A stretch of DNA of 64,000 nt, taken from NCBI RefSeq assembly GCF_002288925.2, contig NW_022098004.1, positions 14,890,581 to 14,954,580 of the forward strand, read 5' to 3'. Numbering within the stretch: position 1 is the stretch's first letter; the number at the start of each line of letters is the position of its first letter. Below are positions 1-22,990 of the stretch, one piece after another. A model generated the notes under the pieces. That model was given only the letters and a program-made list of their open reading frames with translations. It was not told the DNA's origin and searched no databases. Source of the DNA: Delphinapterus leucas (Eukaryota > Chordata > Mammalia > Artiodactyla > Monodontidae). Both the position numbers and the translations under genes were made by a program.

Positions 1-334
1 CACTAAATGATAACAAGCTCCCCTATATTCCACTGTACTCTGTGTTCCTCCTTTGTTTCCTGTTCTTCCCCCTAAAGCCGAAATGCTAAAAGGACTGGAG
101 GGGTACATGTGGTTAATGGGGTTTATCAGTCCACTTTCTCCCACAGCCCACCAAGTCAGGAAGTGAAGGGAACGTCAAGGAACGGCTCTGCCCAACTACC
201 AGAGGGGCTGCAGGAGGCAGCCTCTCCCGTCCATCACTCAGACTCTTTACCTACTGCTCTCACACATTCTCCTTGTTTACAATCAGTTTGTGACAATTAG
301 GTCTTTGGCAGCACGTGGCCTCATCACTTAACAG
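1..334. other. unassigned DNA, presumably PKD1L3 intron
   Basis: No exon, repeat or RNA gene could be recognised here. From its position it should be an intron of the minus-strand gene PKD1L3, whose later exons lie to the left of the window. The reading frames present are short and show no familiar protein. Confidence 0.4.
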
Positions 335-435
335 CCTGGCAAATGAACTAAAGTCCACTTTTGACGAGATCCGACTGGGGTTTCGGAACAGGTAAATGCA
401 GGTGGGCGTGGGGGCCCAGTGGGCTGTGACATCTG
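335..435 (-). pseudogene. PKD1L3: PKD1L3 C-type-lectin exon remnant, apparently frameshifted
   Basis: On the minus strand a good acceptor (pyrimidines then CTGCAG, 441-436) is followed by codons reading ADVTAH, then CIYLFRNPSRISSK. This resembles the remembered human PKD1L3 segment ADVAAN...CTYLSRNFIRISSK. The end of the lectin domain, FICQ, is recognisable at 347-336 but in another frame. Only 11 nt separate the SSK codons from the FICQ codons, where about nine codons (including a conserved cysteine) are expected. That implies a deletion of roughly 16 nt, which is not a multiple of three. In the original frame the reading continues as unrelated residues. The segment expected between exon 1 and this exon (WIGQN...) was not found. 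This points to a broken gene, but it depends on remembered homologues. An assembly error or a lineage-specific splice change remains possible. Confidence 0.55.
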
Positions 436-1134
436 CTGCAGGGAGACCAGACCCAGATGAGGCTCATACTCAAAAGTCGAACATTTAGAAAAATATAACT
501 ATGAAGACCAAATCCTGCTAGCTTCCAATAGATGGAAATTTAGGATTGCCCCCCCAACAAATTATAGTTTATTTTTTCATATTATGCATTATCACAAGGC
601 TTAGTATTAATTTACCTAGACGTCAATGAAGATGATATAATAACGCCTTGGATTTTTCTCTAAGACCACAGGATTATGGTGCATAATTTTGAAAATATCT
701 GTGTAAGAAAGACAAGAGGCAAATAATTTCTCTCCAAGGTTCTGTTAGGAAATGTGGGGCAGAGAATGATAAAGAGATATTTACCAGGAAAAAAAAGTGA
801 CCGTAAAAGGATTCCCATTTCAGAATCTCGCACGACACTTTTAGTGAAATAGCAGGTAAGTTAACTTTAGAGAGGCTCTGAGAAAAATCTCATCATTTTT
901 CTGACACAGACAAACCAAGCCTGGAGCACAAAAGTGAAGATATTTCAGAGGAATGATGGTAACAAAGTGATTGCTTTTTCTGTATACAAAAGGGGAAAGA
1001 TTTAATTTTTTTTCCTTCTCTTGTCTCAGAGTATAAGTAAGGAAGTTTCCTTCACAAACGCTAAACCTCAGAGCCTTACCTGGGTTGTTTTTTCTTGATG
1101 TTTTCCCAGCAGCGTTAAATTTTCCCCAACCTAC

Positions 1135-1373
1135 CACTTCTTTCCTTCTTCCGGAAAGTCCCGGAGGAGGTCTTGAACCTCCTGGTTCCAAGTGAAAGCA
1201 GGGTGTCCTCTCTGAGCACGACAGTAATCTTCTGCTTCCTGAAAGCTGCAATGAAACCTGTTAAGCTGATAACAATTATGTTCTCCATGTTGCTCTGGGC
1301 TATCCAGCTCATTTCCTAGAACGATACCTGTTGTGATGTATAACCAAAGCCAGGTTCTTCCTTTGAAGAACAT
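1135..1373 (-). CDS. PKD1L3: PKD1L3 first coding exon (polycystin-1-like 3), partial
   Basis: The exon starts at an ATG (1373-1371) and ends at a TG|GTAGGTT donor after 79 codons plus two bases. The product begins MFFKGRTWLWLYITTGIVLG, a typical hydrophobic signal peptide. The start of a C-type lectin domain follows, with NCYQLNRF, CSFQEAEDYC and QEVQDLLRDF. This closely matches the remembered N terminus of mammalian PKD1L3, a large 11-transmembrane polycystin that pairs with the channel PKD2L1 and has been linked to sour taste cells. The exon is intact, but the next recognisable exon (335-435) appears frameshifted, so this may be the surviving first exon of a pseudogene. Its head-to-head position with DHODH fits the human gene order. 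Confidence 0.8.
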
Positions 1374-1417
1374 TTTCTCTGTGCACTGTGCACATGAGAA
1401 GTGTAGAGGCTCACACA

Positions 1418-1594
1418 GCTACTGAAGCCCGCGCGCCTAGAGCCCGTGCTCCGCGGGAGAAGCCGCCGCAATGAGAAGCCCGCGCACCGCAAAGAAGAGT
1501 AGCCCCTGCTCGCCGCAACTAGAGAAAGCCCACGCGCAGCAACGAAGGCCCAACGCAGCCAAAAATAAAAAATAAAATAAAATAAATTTTAAAA
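1418..1594 (+). repeat. CHR-type tRNA-derived SINE, 5'-truncated
   Basis: The body motif (GCGCGCCTAGAGCCCGTGCT, GAAGAGTAGCCCCTGCTCGC) and the AAAATAAAATA tail are shared with about twenty other copies in the window. The tRNA-like head is missing, so this is a 5'-truncated insertion in PKD1L3 upstream DNA. Confidence 0.85.
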
Positions 1595-2285
1595 AACGTG
1601 TTGGGGCTCAGCAGCTGCCTGGTCCTTTAAATACATTCTTGGTGGGTTTATCTTATTAGTATTATTCTTTTAGAAATTGGTAATAATTTGTCAAGGAGAC
1701 AAAAGGTTTTAAGGACCCAGGTGGACTTCCTATAAGCTGAAAACAAATGCCAGAGATCAATAAAGCAATGGGCCTTCACAGCTAGGGTAGCACCACCTGT
1801 GTCTACACAACCGGCTATACCTTTAACTTTATAATAGATCTTTATTTGCTAAGTCTAAGCTGTAAGGGGATAGAGGACGATGAATATCTAAGTCAGTGTT
1901 GCTAAAAATTTAGTAATGTATTTTTTTTTTAAAGAAAACCATTCTTGCAGACCCCCTACGATGGATTTAAATTATCGTATTGTTTCTTAAATACATTTAT
2001 ACACAAAACTAGGCGTAATCTCTCTCCTAAAGCTCTTACATAATCATAAAAGCCAAAGAATAAATATTTGATGAAAGAATGAATAGAAATTAAATATAAA
2101 CAAAACTGAAAACCAATGAAATTCAAATTTTGCCGAACTAAATAGCCACTTAGCAGATAAACACAGCTCTGGCCTACGACTGCACAGGTTCTTTTGATTT
2201 TGTCATTCACGCTACTTCGTACTGTAGGGAAGAATCAATTCTCTCACCACTTTTCTTTAATTAATTTGCTGAAAACCTTTGTCCA
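1595..2285. other. PKD1L3-DHODH spacer, nothing recognised
   Basis: AT-rich DNA without a recognisable gene or young repeat. The longest frame (minus, 1956-2210) shows no known protein feature. Confidence 0.4.
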
Positions 2286-2607
2286 GGGCTTCCCTGGTGG
2301 CGCAGTGGTTAAGAATCCGCCTGCCAGTATAGGGGAAATGGGTTCGAGCCTTGGTCCGGGAAAATCCCACATGCCGCGGAGCAACTAAGCCCGTGCACCA
2401 CAACTACTCAGCCTGCGCTTTAGAGCTCACGAGCCACAACTACTGAAACCTGCGCGCCTAGAGTTCGTGCTCCGCAACGAGAAGCCACCGCAATGAGAAG
2501 ACCGTGCACCACAACGAAGAGTAGCCCCCGCTCACAGCAACTAGAGAAAGCCCGCATGCAGCAACGAAGACCCAACGTAGCCAAAAATAAATAAATAAAA
2601 TAAATAA
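2286..2607 (+). repeat. full-length CHR-type SINE
   Basis: It begins with the tRNA-like head GGCTTCCCTGGTGGCGCAGT and a B-box-like GGGTTCGAGCC. The shared CHR body follows and the copy ends in an (AAAT)n tail. It lies upstream of DHODH. Confidence 0.9.
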
Positions 2608-3639
2608 CCTCTGTTCATAGAAGCATGTCATTTGATCTTCACCTGTAGCACATCCATCATCTATATTTTAGCCAGTTCTCTTTCTTGGCACCAAAATGAG
2701 ATCACAAATACAAATAAATGTGGGCACTGAAATTGCCTAGCAGCTTTCAGGGTTCAGTTGGTTATCCAAATGGTCCAAATGATGCTTACATTACTTTAAA
2801 AAAATCATTGTGGAAGTGGACACCAAAATCAAAAATCCTCTGAAGTGTAAACCCCAAGAACACATCCCTCAGTTTGAAAACCAATGCAATAAACAACTGG
2901 TACGATGAAATATAGTATGGTCCCTACTTTCAAACAGTTTACAGTCTAATTAGGGGAGAAAAGACGTAACAAGTGTAGTTAATAAAGTTCCACTACAGAG
3001 GTATAGCTTAAATTTGTGAAGGTTCAGATGAAGATGTATTTCCAGCACTTGAACACATAAGGGTGTCCATGTCTAGGAAAACGGAACAGGCATCTTGGCA
3101 GAAGCGTCCACGAGAGTAAATGCATGGAGGTGAGACAGTGGAAGGCATTTATACAGAGAAAGAAATAATGCTCTCTTTGTGGGGGGGCTAGAGGGACAGT
3201 AGTGGGAACTGAAACTAGAAAACTGAATTGTTTCAAACGCCAAGAAAATAAGAGTTTGCAATTTGGGGGGAAGATTTCTGAGCAGAGGAGTCCAAGTCTG
3301 GGCTGCAATGGAACAGTTTGGGTGCAGGACACTTTCACTTTTCGAAGTTCACAGTCTTAATTTCCCAATATCCTTACAAACATACATACATATGTTTTAG
3401 GCATTTTAAAAAGGTGAAACCTGATGCTCAAGGAATCTTCTTTTAAAGTCAACTCAGGTATCTTACACAGCGCTGTAAATCATTTCGACCCTTTTTAGTG
3501 CCCGGTATATATTCAACCCATGCTTTATCTAAAGCACAAACACTATCAATAGCACGTTTAACTTAAATGACAAAAAAACTGGTGAGTGTGGCTTAGAATC
3601 GAAGAATCAACATACAGTTAGTCTTCTCTCCAGATTGCA
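2608..3639. other. spacer upstream of the DHODH promoter
   Basis: No gene, RNA or young repeat was recognised. The minus-strand frame at 3024-3338 carries no domain that I recognise and lacks splice context, so I treat it as chance. Confidence 0.4.
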
Positions 3640-3940
3640 GGATGCAGGAAAGCTCTGCGAAGCGACCCAACCAGATTCGGCTGAGCCTCCGCAAAGCGCA
3701 GCGAAGACGCCAGGAGGCGGGCGGGCGGGCGGGCGAGCACACGGCGATTGCGCCCGCGCGTGAGCACCCAACCAGGCTCTCGGAGCTGAGCGGGGCTTTT
3801 CCCTCCGCGGAGGGGGCCCCGCCCCACCCTCTTGCCCAGCGATTGGTGAGTCGGCAGCTGGAGGGGCGGAGACTAGAGGAGTCACCGCCATCTTCTCCAA
3901 TGGAAACGAGACAGAGGCGGGCCCAGTGGCGGAAAGGAGC

Positions 3941-3961
<21 letters not shown>
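3640..3961 (+). promoter_or_regulatory. DHODH: DHODH CpG-island promoter
   Basis: GC- and CpG-rich DNA directly precedes the DHODH start codon. There is no TATA box. Visible elements are an inverted CCAAT box (ATTGG, 3842-3846), a CCAAT on the plus strand (3897-3901) and a GC box (GGGGCGGA, 3863-3870). This is the layout of a housekeeping promoter. The island continues past exon 1 to about 4080. Long frames on both strands here come from base composition. Confidence 0.75.
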
Positions 3962-16866
<12,905 letters not shown>

Positions 16867-17165
16867 GGATGGGTCGGTAGGAAGCCTGATCTGGAACCGT
16901 CCCGCTAAATCAAGCGAGCCTTTGTGGCTGATGGAGAGAGGAGACCACATCCCCAAACCACAGGGGCCCCTCCACCGGCTGGACTGTAAAAGCCAAGCAT
17001 GAGGGTCACCAGAAGCAATGCAAGGCTTTGTTCAACCACTTGTTGGACAGGAACTGCATCCATGATTCTTTCTAGATTCAAATCCCAGGATCCTTTAATA
17101 TTACAAGGACATTAGACATTTGGAGGGAAAATCACGGTAAAATAAAGTCATTTAAAAACTGGATT
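16867..17165 (+). other. DHODH: DHODH 3' untranslated region with poly(A) signal
   Basis: The region between the DHODH stop codon and an AATAAA hexamer at 17141-17146 is free of young repeats and is the most likely 3' UTR. The exact cleavage site cannot be fixed. Confidence 0.6.
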
Positions 17166-17970
17166 TAAATCCCAGCCCTCTTGCCCAGATCCTGTAGGTT
17201 CTTCCAGGCCTCTGCTCCCCCGGGATCTGTAGTGGGCTTCCCAGGAGCTTGACTCTCTTTCATTCTATCTTTATTTTTATTTAAAATTTTAACTGTATTT
17301 TGAAAATATTTCAAACTTAGATAAAAGTTGCAAGAATAGGGCTGTGGATGGCCGTCCTCTCCATGTCTGCACCTGGTCTTCCCTCTGTGCGCAGAGGGAC
17401 ACTGGTCATGCTGGTCATTTTAACTTGATTACTTCTGTAAAGGCCCTGTCTCCAAACAAGGTCACATTTTGAGATACTGCCAGTCTGGATTTTAACATGG
17501 CAATTTTGGAGAGACATAGTTCAGAAAATGGGCTTGTTATCCCCCTTATTTAAAAATCTGTGACTTGTGGGCCATTGGGCAGGCAGGTTCTCGAGGTGCT
17601 TGAAGACACTAGACAAGAGGCTCAAGAGGTCTAGTCATTAACTAAAGAAACAGAAATGCTAACCTTTTCAAAACTGAAAAGCAAATGGTGATTGGAGGTT
17701 GAAAAACCTCGGCTGGGAAGTGCTGTAGATGTCAGTACGCCTTCGCAGCCAACAGGAAATTACCTTTATTCCCTTCACCTCAGTGCAGGTTTGATTTTAA
17801 AATTTCTTGGTAGCTCTAGAGAGGCCTGTGGCTGCTGTAGAGGTAATATGTCCTTGTCTCATCGTTGAATCTCGGCCTCAGCCCTCAGCCTCTGCCCACT
17901 GCCTCTGCCAAGAAGCCAACAGTCAGTCTCCTGCTGTCTTTTACAAAGATCTTTTTCCTGTCTCTTATAA

Positions 17971-18319
17971 AAGAATCTTAGGGACTTCCTTCGTGGTGCA
18001 GTGGATAAGACTCTGTGCTCCCAATGCAGGGGGCCCAGGTTCGATCCCTGGTCAGGGAACTAGATTCCACATGCATGCTGCAACTAAGAGTTTGCATGCT
18101 GCAACTAAGAGTTTGCATGCCACAACTAAGGAGCCCACGTGCCGCAACTAAGGAGCCCACATGCCACAACTAAGGAGCTGGTGAGCCACAACTACAGAGC
18201 CCTGGAGCCGCAACTAAGGAGTCCACGTGCAGCAACTAAGACCTAGTGCAACCAAAAATAAATAAATAAATAAATAATAAAAAATAGAGGTAATGATCTC
18301 TTAAAAAAAAAGAATCTTA
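17971..18319 (+). repeat. CHR-related SINE with 10-bp target-site duplication
   Basis: The head GGGACTTCCTTCGTGGTGCA belongs to a second, related tRNA-derived subfamily. The duplication AAGAATCTTA is at 17971-17980 and again at 18310-18319. The tail region carries a local tandem expansion of the CTGCAACTAAGAGTTTGCAT unit. Confidence 0.85.
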
Positions 18320-18562
18320 GTATGAAAATAATACCTATTCATGAATTAAACAGTATAGCCCCCAAATAAATGTTGTCTACCTCCTTCCCTCCTCAAACAA
18401 TCCCACATATCAGAGGTAGTCACAGTTAACTTTTGTATCCATCTAGATTTTTCCAGTCAGTTTTCTTTGTTATATGCAAGCACATACCCATAGCTATTCT
18501 GTCTTTTTAAAAAAATCTATCACACACACATATAAAAGTGTTTCAAGAATAGTACAAAGAAC

Positions 18563-18645
18563 TATTTTTTTTTTTTTTTTGGCCACACCGCGTGGCTTGC
18601 AGGATCTTAGTGCCCTAACCAGGGATAGAGCTAGGGAGTATACAT
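18563..18645 (-). repeat. SINE fragment, antisense
   Basis: A poly-T run is followed by GGCCACACCGCGTGGCTTGC and AGTGCCCTAACCAGGGATAG. This matches the antisense form of the second SINE subfamily also seen at 34571-34713. It is cut short. Confidence 0.65.
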
Positions 18646-20171
18646 GTACACATACATCTATATTTCTATATCTCTCTATATTGAAAACCATGAGTTCAGA
18701 CTGATACCTTCAATTCCAATACCAAACCATAAGTTTAATTCTAGTTTCTTCCCTTCCCATATTTGTAACTCTCTTCTCTGACTGTGGAAACCCTGACTAC
18801 CTCTATACTTACTCTATTTTCTTATTTGATCAGTCCTCTCATATGTAAGTAATCTCTGGTTTCCACCCCCTGCCATGTGCTGGCATCCTTTTTCCTTGCT
18901 TGGGTCCTGACATCTTTCACCATCCCTTACCCCTTGGGCACTGTCCTCACTTTGTACAGCTCCGATACCTGCTCCAGGCTGCTCCCGGGGGCAGACATCC
19001 CCCTCACCTCATTTAGGCTCTGACTTCTTTGCTGGCCTGTCTCCCTGCATGGCCACTTTCCTTGTAAGCTAGGACTCTGACGCCCCGCACCAAATGCTTA
19101 CGCATACACACAATTTGTGGGCGCCCTCTTTGTCCTGTGTGGGTATTGATTGATTTTCTACTTTGAGCCCCTTGCTCCTCTTTTGCTGCCACTGCAGGCA
19201 CCTACCTTGCTCTGTGCCAGCTAATGGCTTTATGACTGAACTGTTCAGGGAAAGGGGGAAGGAAAGGGGAAGAGTTGCCCTTTGGAAGATTCTCTGTTGG
19301 AGACTGACAATCTGTCTTTTAGCACAGCTTTAGCGGGCTGCTGTTTCTCTTGAGCACCCGCGTAAGTAGTTGGCTTGCGTTCAGGGGCCCTGTGGTGTAA
19401 GGAGTACCTGTTTTTCTTAACGCTGGAAACTACACTCAGCCCAGAGAAGCTCGATGCTGGGAGACACATGGGAGGAGGCCCAGGTTGCCAATGCCCCGTG
19501 AGGCCCAGGACTGTTGGGTGGATTAGTGTGCAGAATTGCTAATATGATTTACATTATTGACTCTTGCATTTTGTGTTGTGTGCATCCCCTGCCAATTTCA
19601 CATTAGTTAAATAAGTAGTAAGTTAAATCTTATTTCACAACTTGCTTTTTTCCCCCATATAAACATGGAGTCTTTCAATGTCCGTCCCTTCAATCTACCT
19701 TGCTCTTTCTAACAGACCTTTGGTTTTCCGCAGCTCAGATATATCAGTATTTGCTTATGGCTAGACGTGTAGGCTGCTTGTTTTTCACATCACAAACAGT
19801 ACATCAGCGAGTCTCTTGGTTTATGTATCTTTGTGCTCTTCCAGTAAAATTTCTGTGGAATAGATTCCCAGAAATGGTATCGCTCAGGCAAAGGTCATGT
19901 GCACTTAAAATGTTGATAGTTACCGCCAGATTGCCATTAGAGGGGGTTGTTCAGTTTATACTTTCTCTACAACTTTGTAAGAGAGGCCCCTTTCCTCTTA
20001 GGCTGCTCCACGTGGGAATTTTCAAGAACTGCCCTGGAAAAAACTTGTTCCTTCTCCACCTTCTCACTGGAGATAGTTTCCATTATGTCTCTTCCTTGGT
20101 GGAAAAAGAAAAAAGGAATTGTGGGTTTAGCAAGCCACTTCGGGCAGCAGCCAGTGTGATTGCCACATCCA

Positions 20172-20173
<2 letters not shown>

Positions 20174-20212
<39 letters not shown>
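20174..20212 (+). repeat. (GT)n microsatellite
   Basis: About 19 uninterrupted GT units, followed by a GA-rich run. Confidence 0.95.
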
Positions 20213-20214
<2 letters not shown>

Positions 20215-20253
20215 CTGGGAGAGAGAGAGAAGAGACTTCAAATAAGACACAGG

Positions 20254-20404
20254 GGGACTTCCCTGGTGGTCCAGTGGCTAAGACTCCGCACTCCCACTGC
20301 AGGGGGCCCGGGTTCGATCCCTGGTCAGGTAACTAGATCCCGCGTGTCGCAACTAAGACCCGACGCAGCTAAATAAATAAATAAATGTAAAAAAAAAAAA
20401 AAAA
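20254..20404 (+). repeat. short CHR-related SINE
   Basis: Head GGGACTTCCCTGGTGGTCCA, B-box-like GGGTTCGATCCCTGG, then a short body (CGCAACTAAGACCCGACGCA) with an (AAAT)n and poly-A tail. Second SINE subfamily. Confidence 0.85.
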
Positions 20405-20514
20405 CCTGCAGGGAAGGGCAACAGAAGGGGTGTAGCTTTCCCTGGGTTCACCCATTCTCAGTTGTTTCAGGCGACCCTGCTTGTCTTTCCTCCTGCTGTG
20501 GGCATCATGTAACT

Positions 20515-20640
20515 TTTGTGGGCCTCAGTCTCCTAATGTGTAAAATGGGGAGAAGGACAGACCCATCTCAAAGGGCTGTTCTGAGGATTAAATACTAAGG
20601 GCAATATGGCTCAGCACATCCTAATCTCTTAATAAACAAT
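20515..20640 (-). repeat. MIR SINE, ancient
   Basis: GGCCTCAGTCTCCTAATGTG, TAAAATGGGGAGAAGGACAG and GGATTAAATACTAA are typical MIR wording. The strand is a judgement. Confidence 0.5.
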
Positions 20641-20659
20641 ATTTTCAATGTTTCTAATC

Positions 20660-20790
20660 ATCAAAAAAGTCCTGCAAATAGGTATTACTGTACTTGTATT
20701 CACAGATAAAATGAGGGCTTTGAGAGATTAAATAACCTCCCCAAACCAGGCAGCTGGGAATCAGCGGAACTGGGCCCCAGGGCCTGAGTA
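20660..20790 (+). repeat. MIR SINE, ancient
   Basis: CACAGATAAAATGAGGGCTT, AGAGATTAAATAACCTCCCC and CAGGCAGCTGGGAATCAGC match the MIR core. Confidence 0.5.
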
Positions 20791-21039
20791 TCTCCTTCTG
20801 ATGAAGGTAAAGGTCCTTACAGGACCTCTGACAAGTATTATTAGTCCCTTTTCCCTTCTCTTCTCCCTCAAAAGTTCATCTTCTTTTAACATATAGACTT
20901 CCTGTGTGCAATTACTTTTTATAAAAAAGCTTTCTTAGATACTTGCCCTGGGCACTTGATTGGTCTGAAATAAGGTGGTCAAATGGGATCTAGTGATCGA
21001 AGCTCAGAGTCCCGTAGAAGTGGGGGACATTCTGTAGGG

Positions 21040-21300
21040 ACCACAGTGCCAGCCAGGGCTGAGCCTGAGGATCCAAAACATAGCAGCTTGAAACAACAAT
21101 CATTTGCTGTTCCACACAGTGTCAGGTCAGGAATTCAGGAGCAAATTAGTTGGTGGTTCTGGCTCAGGGTCTCCCAGGAGGTTGGCCAGGGCTGCAGTCA
21201 TCTAAGGCTTCACTGGGGCTGGGGCATCCACTTCTAAGATGGCCTGGGAGCTGGTGCTGGCCGTTGGCAGGAAGGGCTGCCTGAGTGTCCTCATGCCAGG
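21040..21300. repeat. possible old LTR or other mammalian repeat
   Basis: Text such as TAGCAGCTTGAAACAACAAT, GTCAGGAATTCAGG and GGGCATCCACTTCTAAGATGG is familiar from an old interspersed repeat, perhaps MaLR-like. I could not assign it firmly. Confidence 0.3.
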
Positions 21301-21564
21301 GCACCCAGCTTCTCCCAGAGCCAGTGACCTACAGCAAGGTGGAAGCTCCGATGCCTTTTATGACCTCGTCTTGGTGGTCATACACCATTACTTATGTCAC
21401 TTTCATTCTCTTCATTAGAATAGAGTTGCCAGTTTTAGTAAAACAAACAAAAACAACGGGATACCCAGTTAAATTTGAATTCCAGATAAACAATGGATAT
21501 GCTTTTAAGTATAAGTACATCCCATGCAATAGTTGGGACATGCTTATGCAAAAATTTACTTGTT

Positions 21565-21779
21565 GGGCTTCCCTGGTGGCGCAGTGGTTGAGAGTACACC
21601 TGCCGATGCAGGGGACACGGGTTCGTGCCCCGGTTCGGGAAGATCCCACATGCCGCGGAGCGGCTGGGCCCGTGAGCCATGGCCGCTGAGCCTGTGCATC
21701 CAGAGCCTGTGCTCCGCAAAGGGGGAGACCACAGGAGGGAGAGCCCCGCGCACAAAAAAAAAAAAAAAAAAAAAAAAAA
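21565..21779 (+). repeat. CHR-2-like SINE, young
   Basis: Full head GGGCTTCCCTGGTGGCGCAG, then GGTTCGTGCCCCGGTTCGGG, ATGCCGCGGAGCGGCTGGGC and AGCCATGGCCGCTGAGCCTG, ending in a long pure poly-A. Little divergence from the copies at 26687, 44911 and 48801. Confidence 0.92.
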
Positions 21780-22079
21780 TTGTTGTTTTTCTGAAATCCA
21801 AATTTAATTGGGCATAACGTAATTTACCTGGCAACTCTATGTTAGAAGCAAGACACTAAGTCCAGCACACATATCAGTACAAGAGGAGGGAAATTAGTTT
21901 CCATTTTTGAAGGGAGGTATGTCTAAAGAATTTGTGGAGATATTTCTAAACCACCATGAGCAGAATTTTGAAAAGTTCATTTGGTCCTGGTGTCTGTGGT
22001 AACTGCATGGCAGCCTAATAGGATGAAATAGTTCTCAGACAAGCAAGGTCATCTTCCTAATTATCTTGTACATTGGTAA

Positions 22080-22265
22080 ATTTACAGCAAATCACACACA
22101 GTGTCTTCTTTGATCTTCAGACAGCTTTGTGTGAGGTAGAGATTATGATCTGCATTTTACAGATGAGGAAACTGAAGTTAAGTGCCTGCCCCAAGATGAT
22201 ATGGGCAGAAATGGCAGAGGGAGGACAGAGTCTCCTAATTTCAAGTCTAGCACTTGCTCTACTCT
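22080..22265 (+). repeat. MIR SINE, ancient
   Basis: CATTTTACAGATGAGGAAAC and GAAGTTAAGTGCCTGCCCCA are the MIR core. Confidence 0.7.
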
Positions 22266-22629
22266 ACCCAGTAGTATCCTGATATACCACTGAGCCCTCT
22301 GCTATACAAGATGTCTTGGATTCATTTTCTATCTATTTGTTATCTCAAATAGGTGATGGGACTTGTGGATCCTTGCTGCTGTGCTGCAATCTCGGTGATA
22401 GGGGATACCCTTGGAGAAGTTGAGGGCCAAGATGCCATCTTCTCTCTCCACACCCACAAACTCTGAGATCCACCCTGGCTAAGACTCAGGATTCAACCCA
22501 CTACCCGCAGACCCTCTGAACTGGCTGGCTCCAGAGTGCCGACAGGAACAGCATTCCTGTTCATCAGGAGGTAGTCAACCTTATGTGAAAAAGACCGTGG
22601 AACAGCCAAACCAAATAGAGAATTACTCT

Positions 22630-22990
22630 CCCCCAATTTTTATTATAAGACATTTAGACATAAGAAAAGTTGAAATAGTGTAACAAACATCTATACCCCC
22701 TCCACCTAGACTCATTAATTCTTCTATCTTTTCCATGCTTTTCTTACCAATCTTTTTAATCTATTTATATACAGTATTTTGATGAACCATTTTGAAGGAA
22801 ATGGTAGATGTCTGGACACTTCACTCCTAAGTACTTCATAGCCTGCATTTGCTAAAAATAAGGATATGTTCCTATGAAAACATAACTCTATGATCTTACC
22901 TAAGAAAACAGCCATGATTTCCTAATATTATCTAACATTTAGTCCATATTCCAAGTTTCCCCATTGCCCTAAAAATAATTTCTAGAGTCA
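22630..22990. repeat. old LINE fragment
   Basis: The wording (AAACATCTATACCCCCTCCA, CTCATTAATTCTTC, GATGTCTGGACACTTCACTC, AAATAAGGATATGTTCCTAT) is that of a common old LINE 3' region. The same repeat is echoed at 35085-35170. Family and strand not fixed. Confidence 0.45.

Noticed and set aside
2286..2350. tRNA-like sequence with B-box wording at SINE heads
   Set aside because: The heads descend from a tRNA but lack a foldable full cloverleaf and belong to SINEs, so they are not tRNA genes.
18079..18260. Regularly repeated units that could suggest a CRISPR-like array
   Set aside because: Units are contiguous variants of a SINE tail without unique spacers, in a mammalian genome.
19700..20245. 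181-residue plus-strand frame
   Set aside because: Comes from AT-rich old repeat-like DNA and runs into the GT microsatellite (CVCVCV tract). No homology is recognised.
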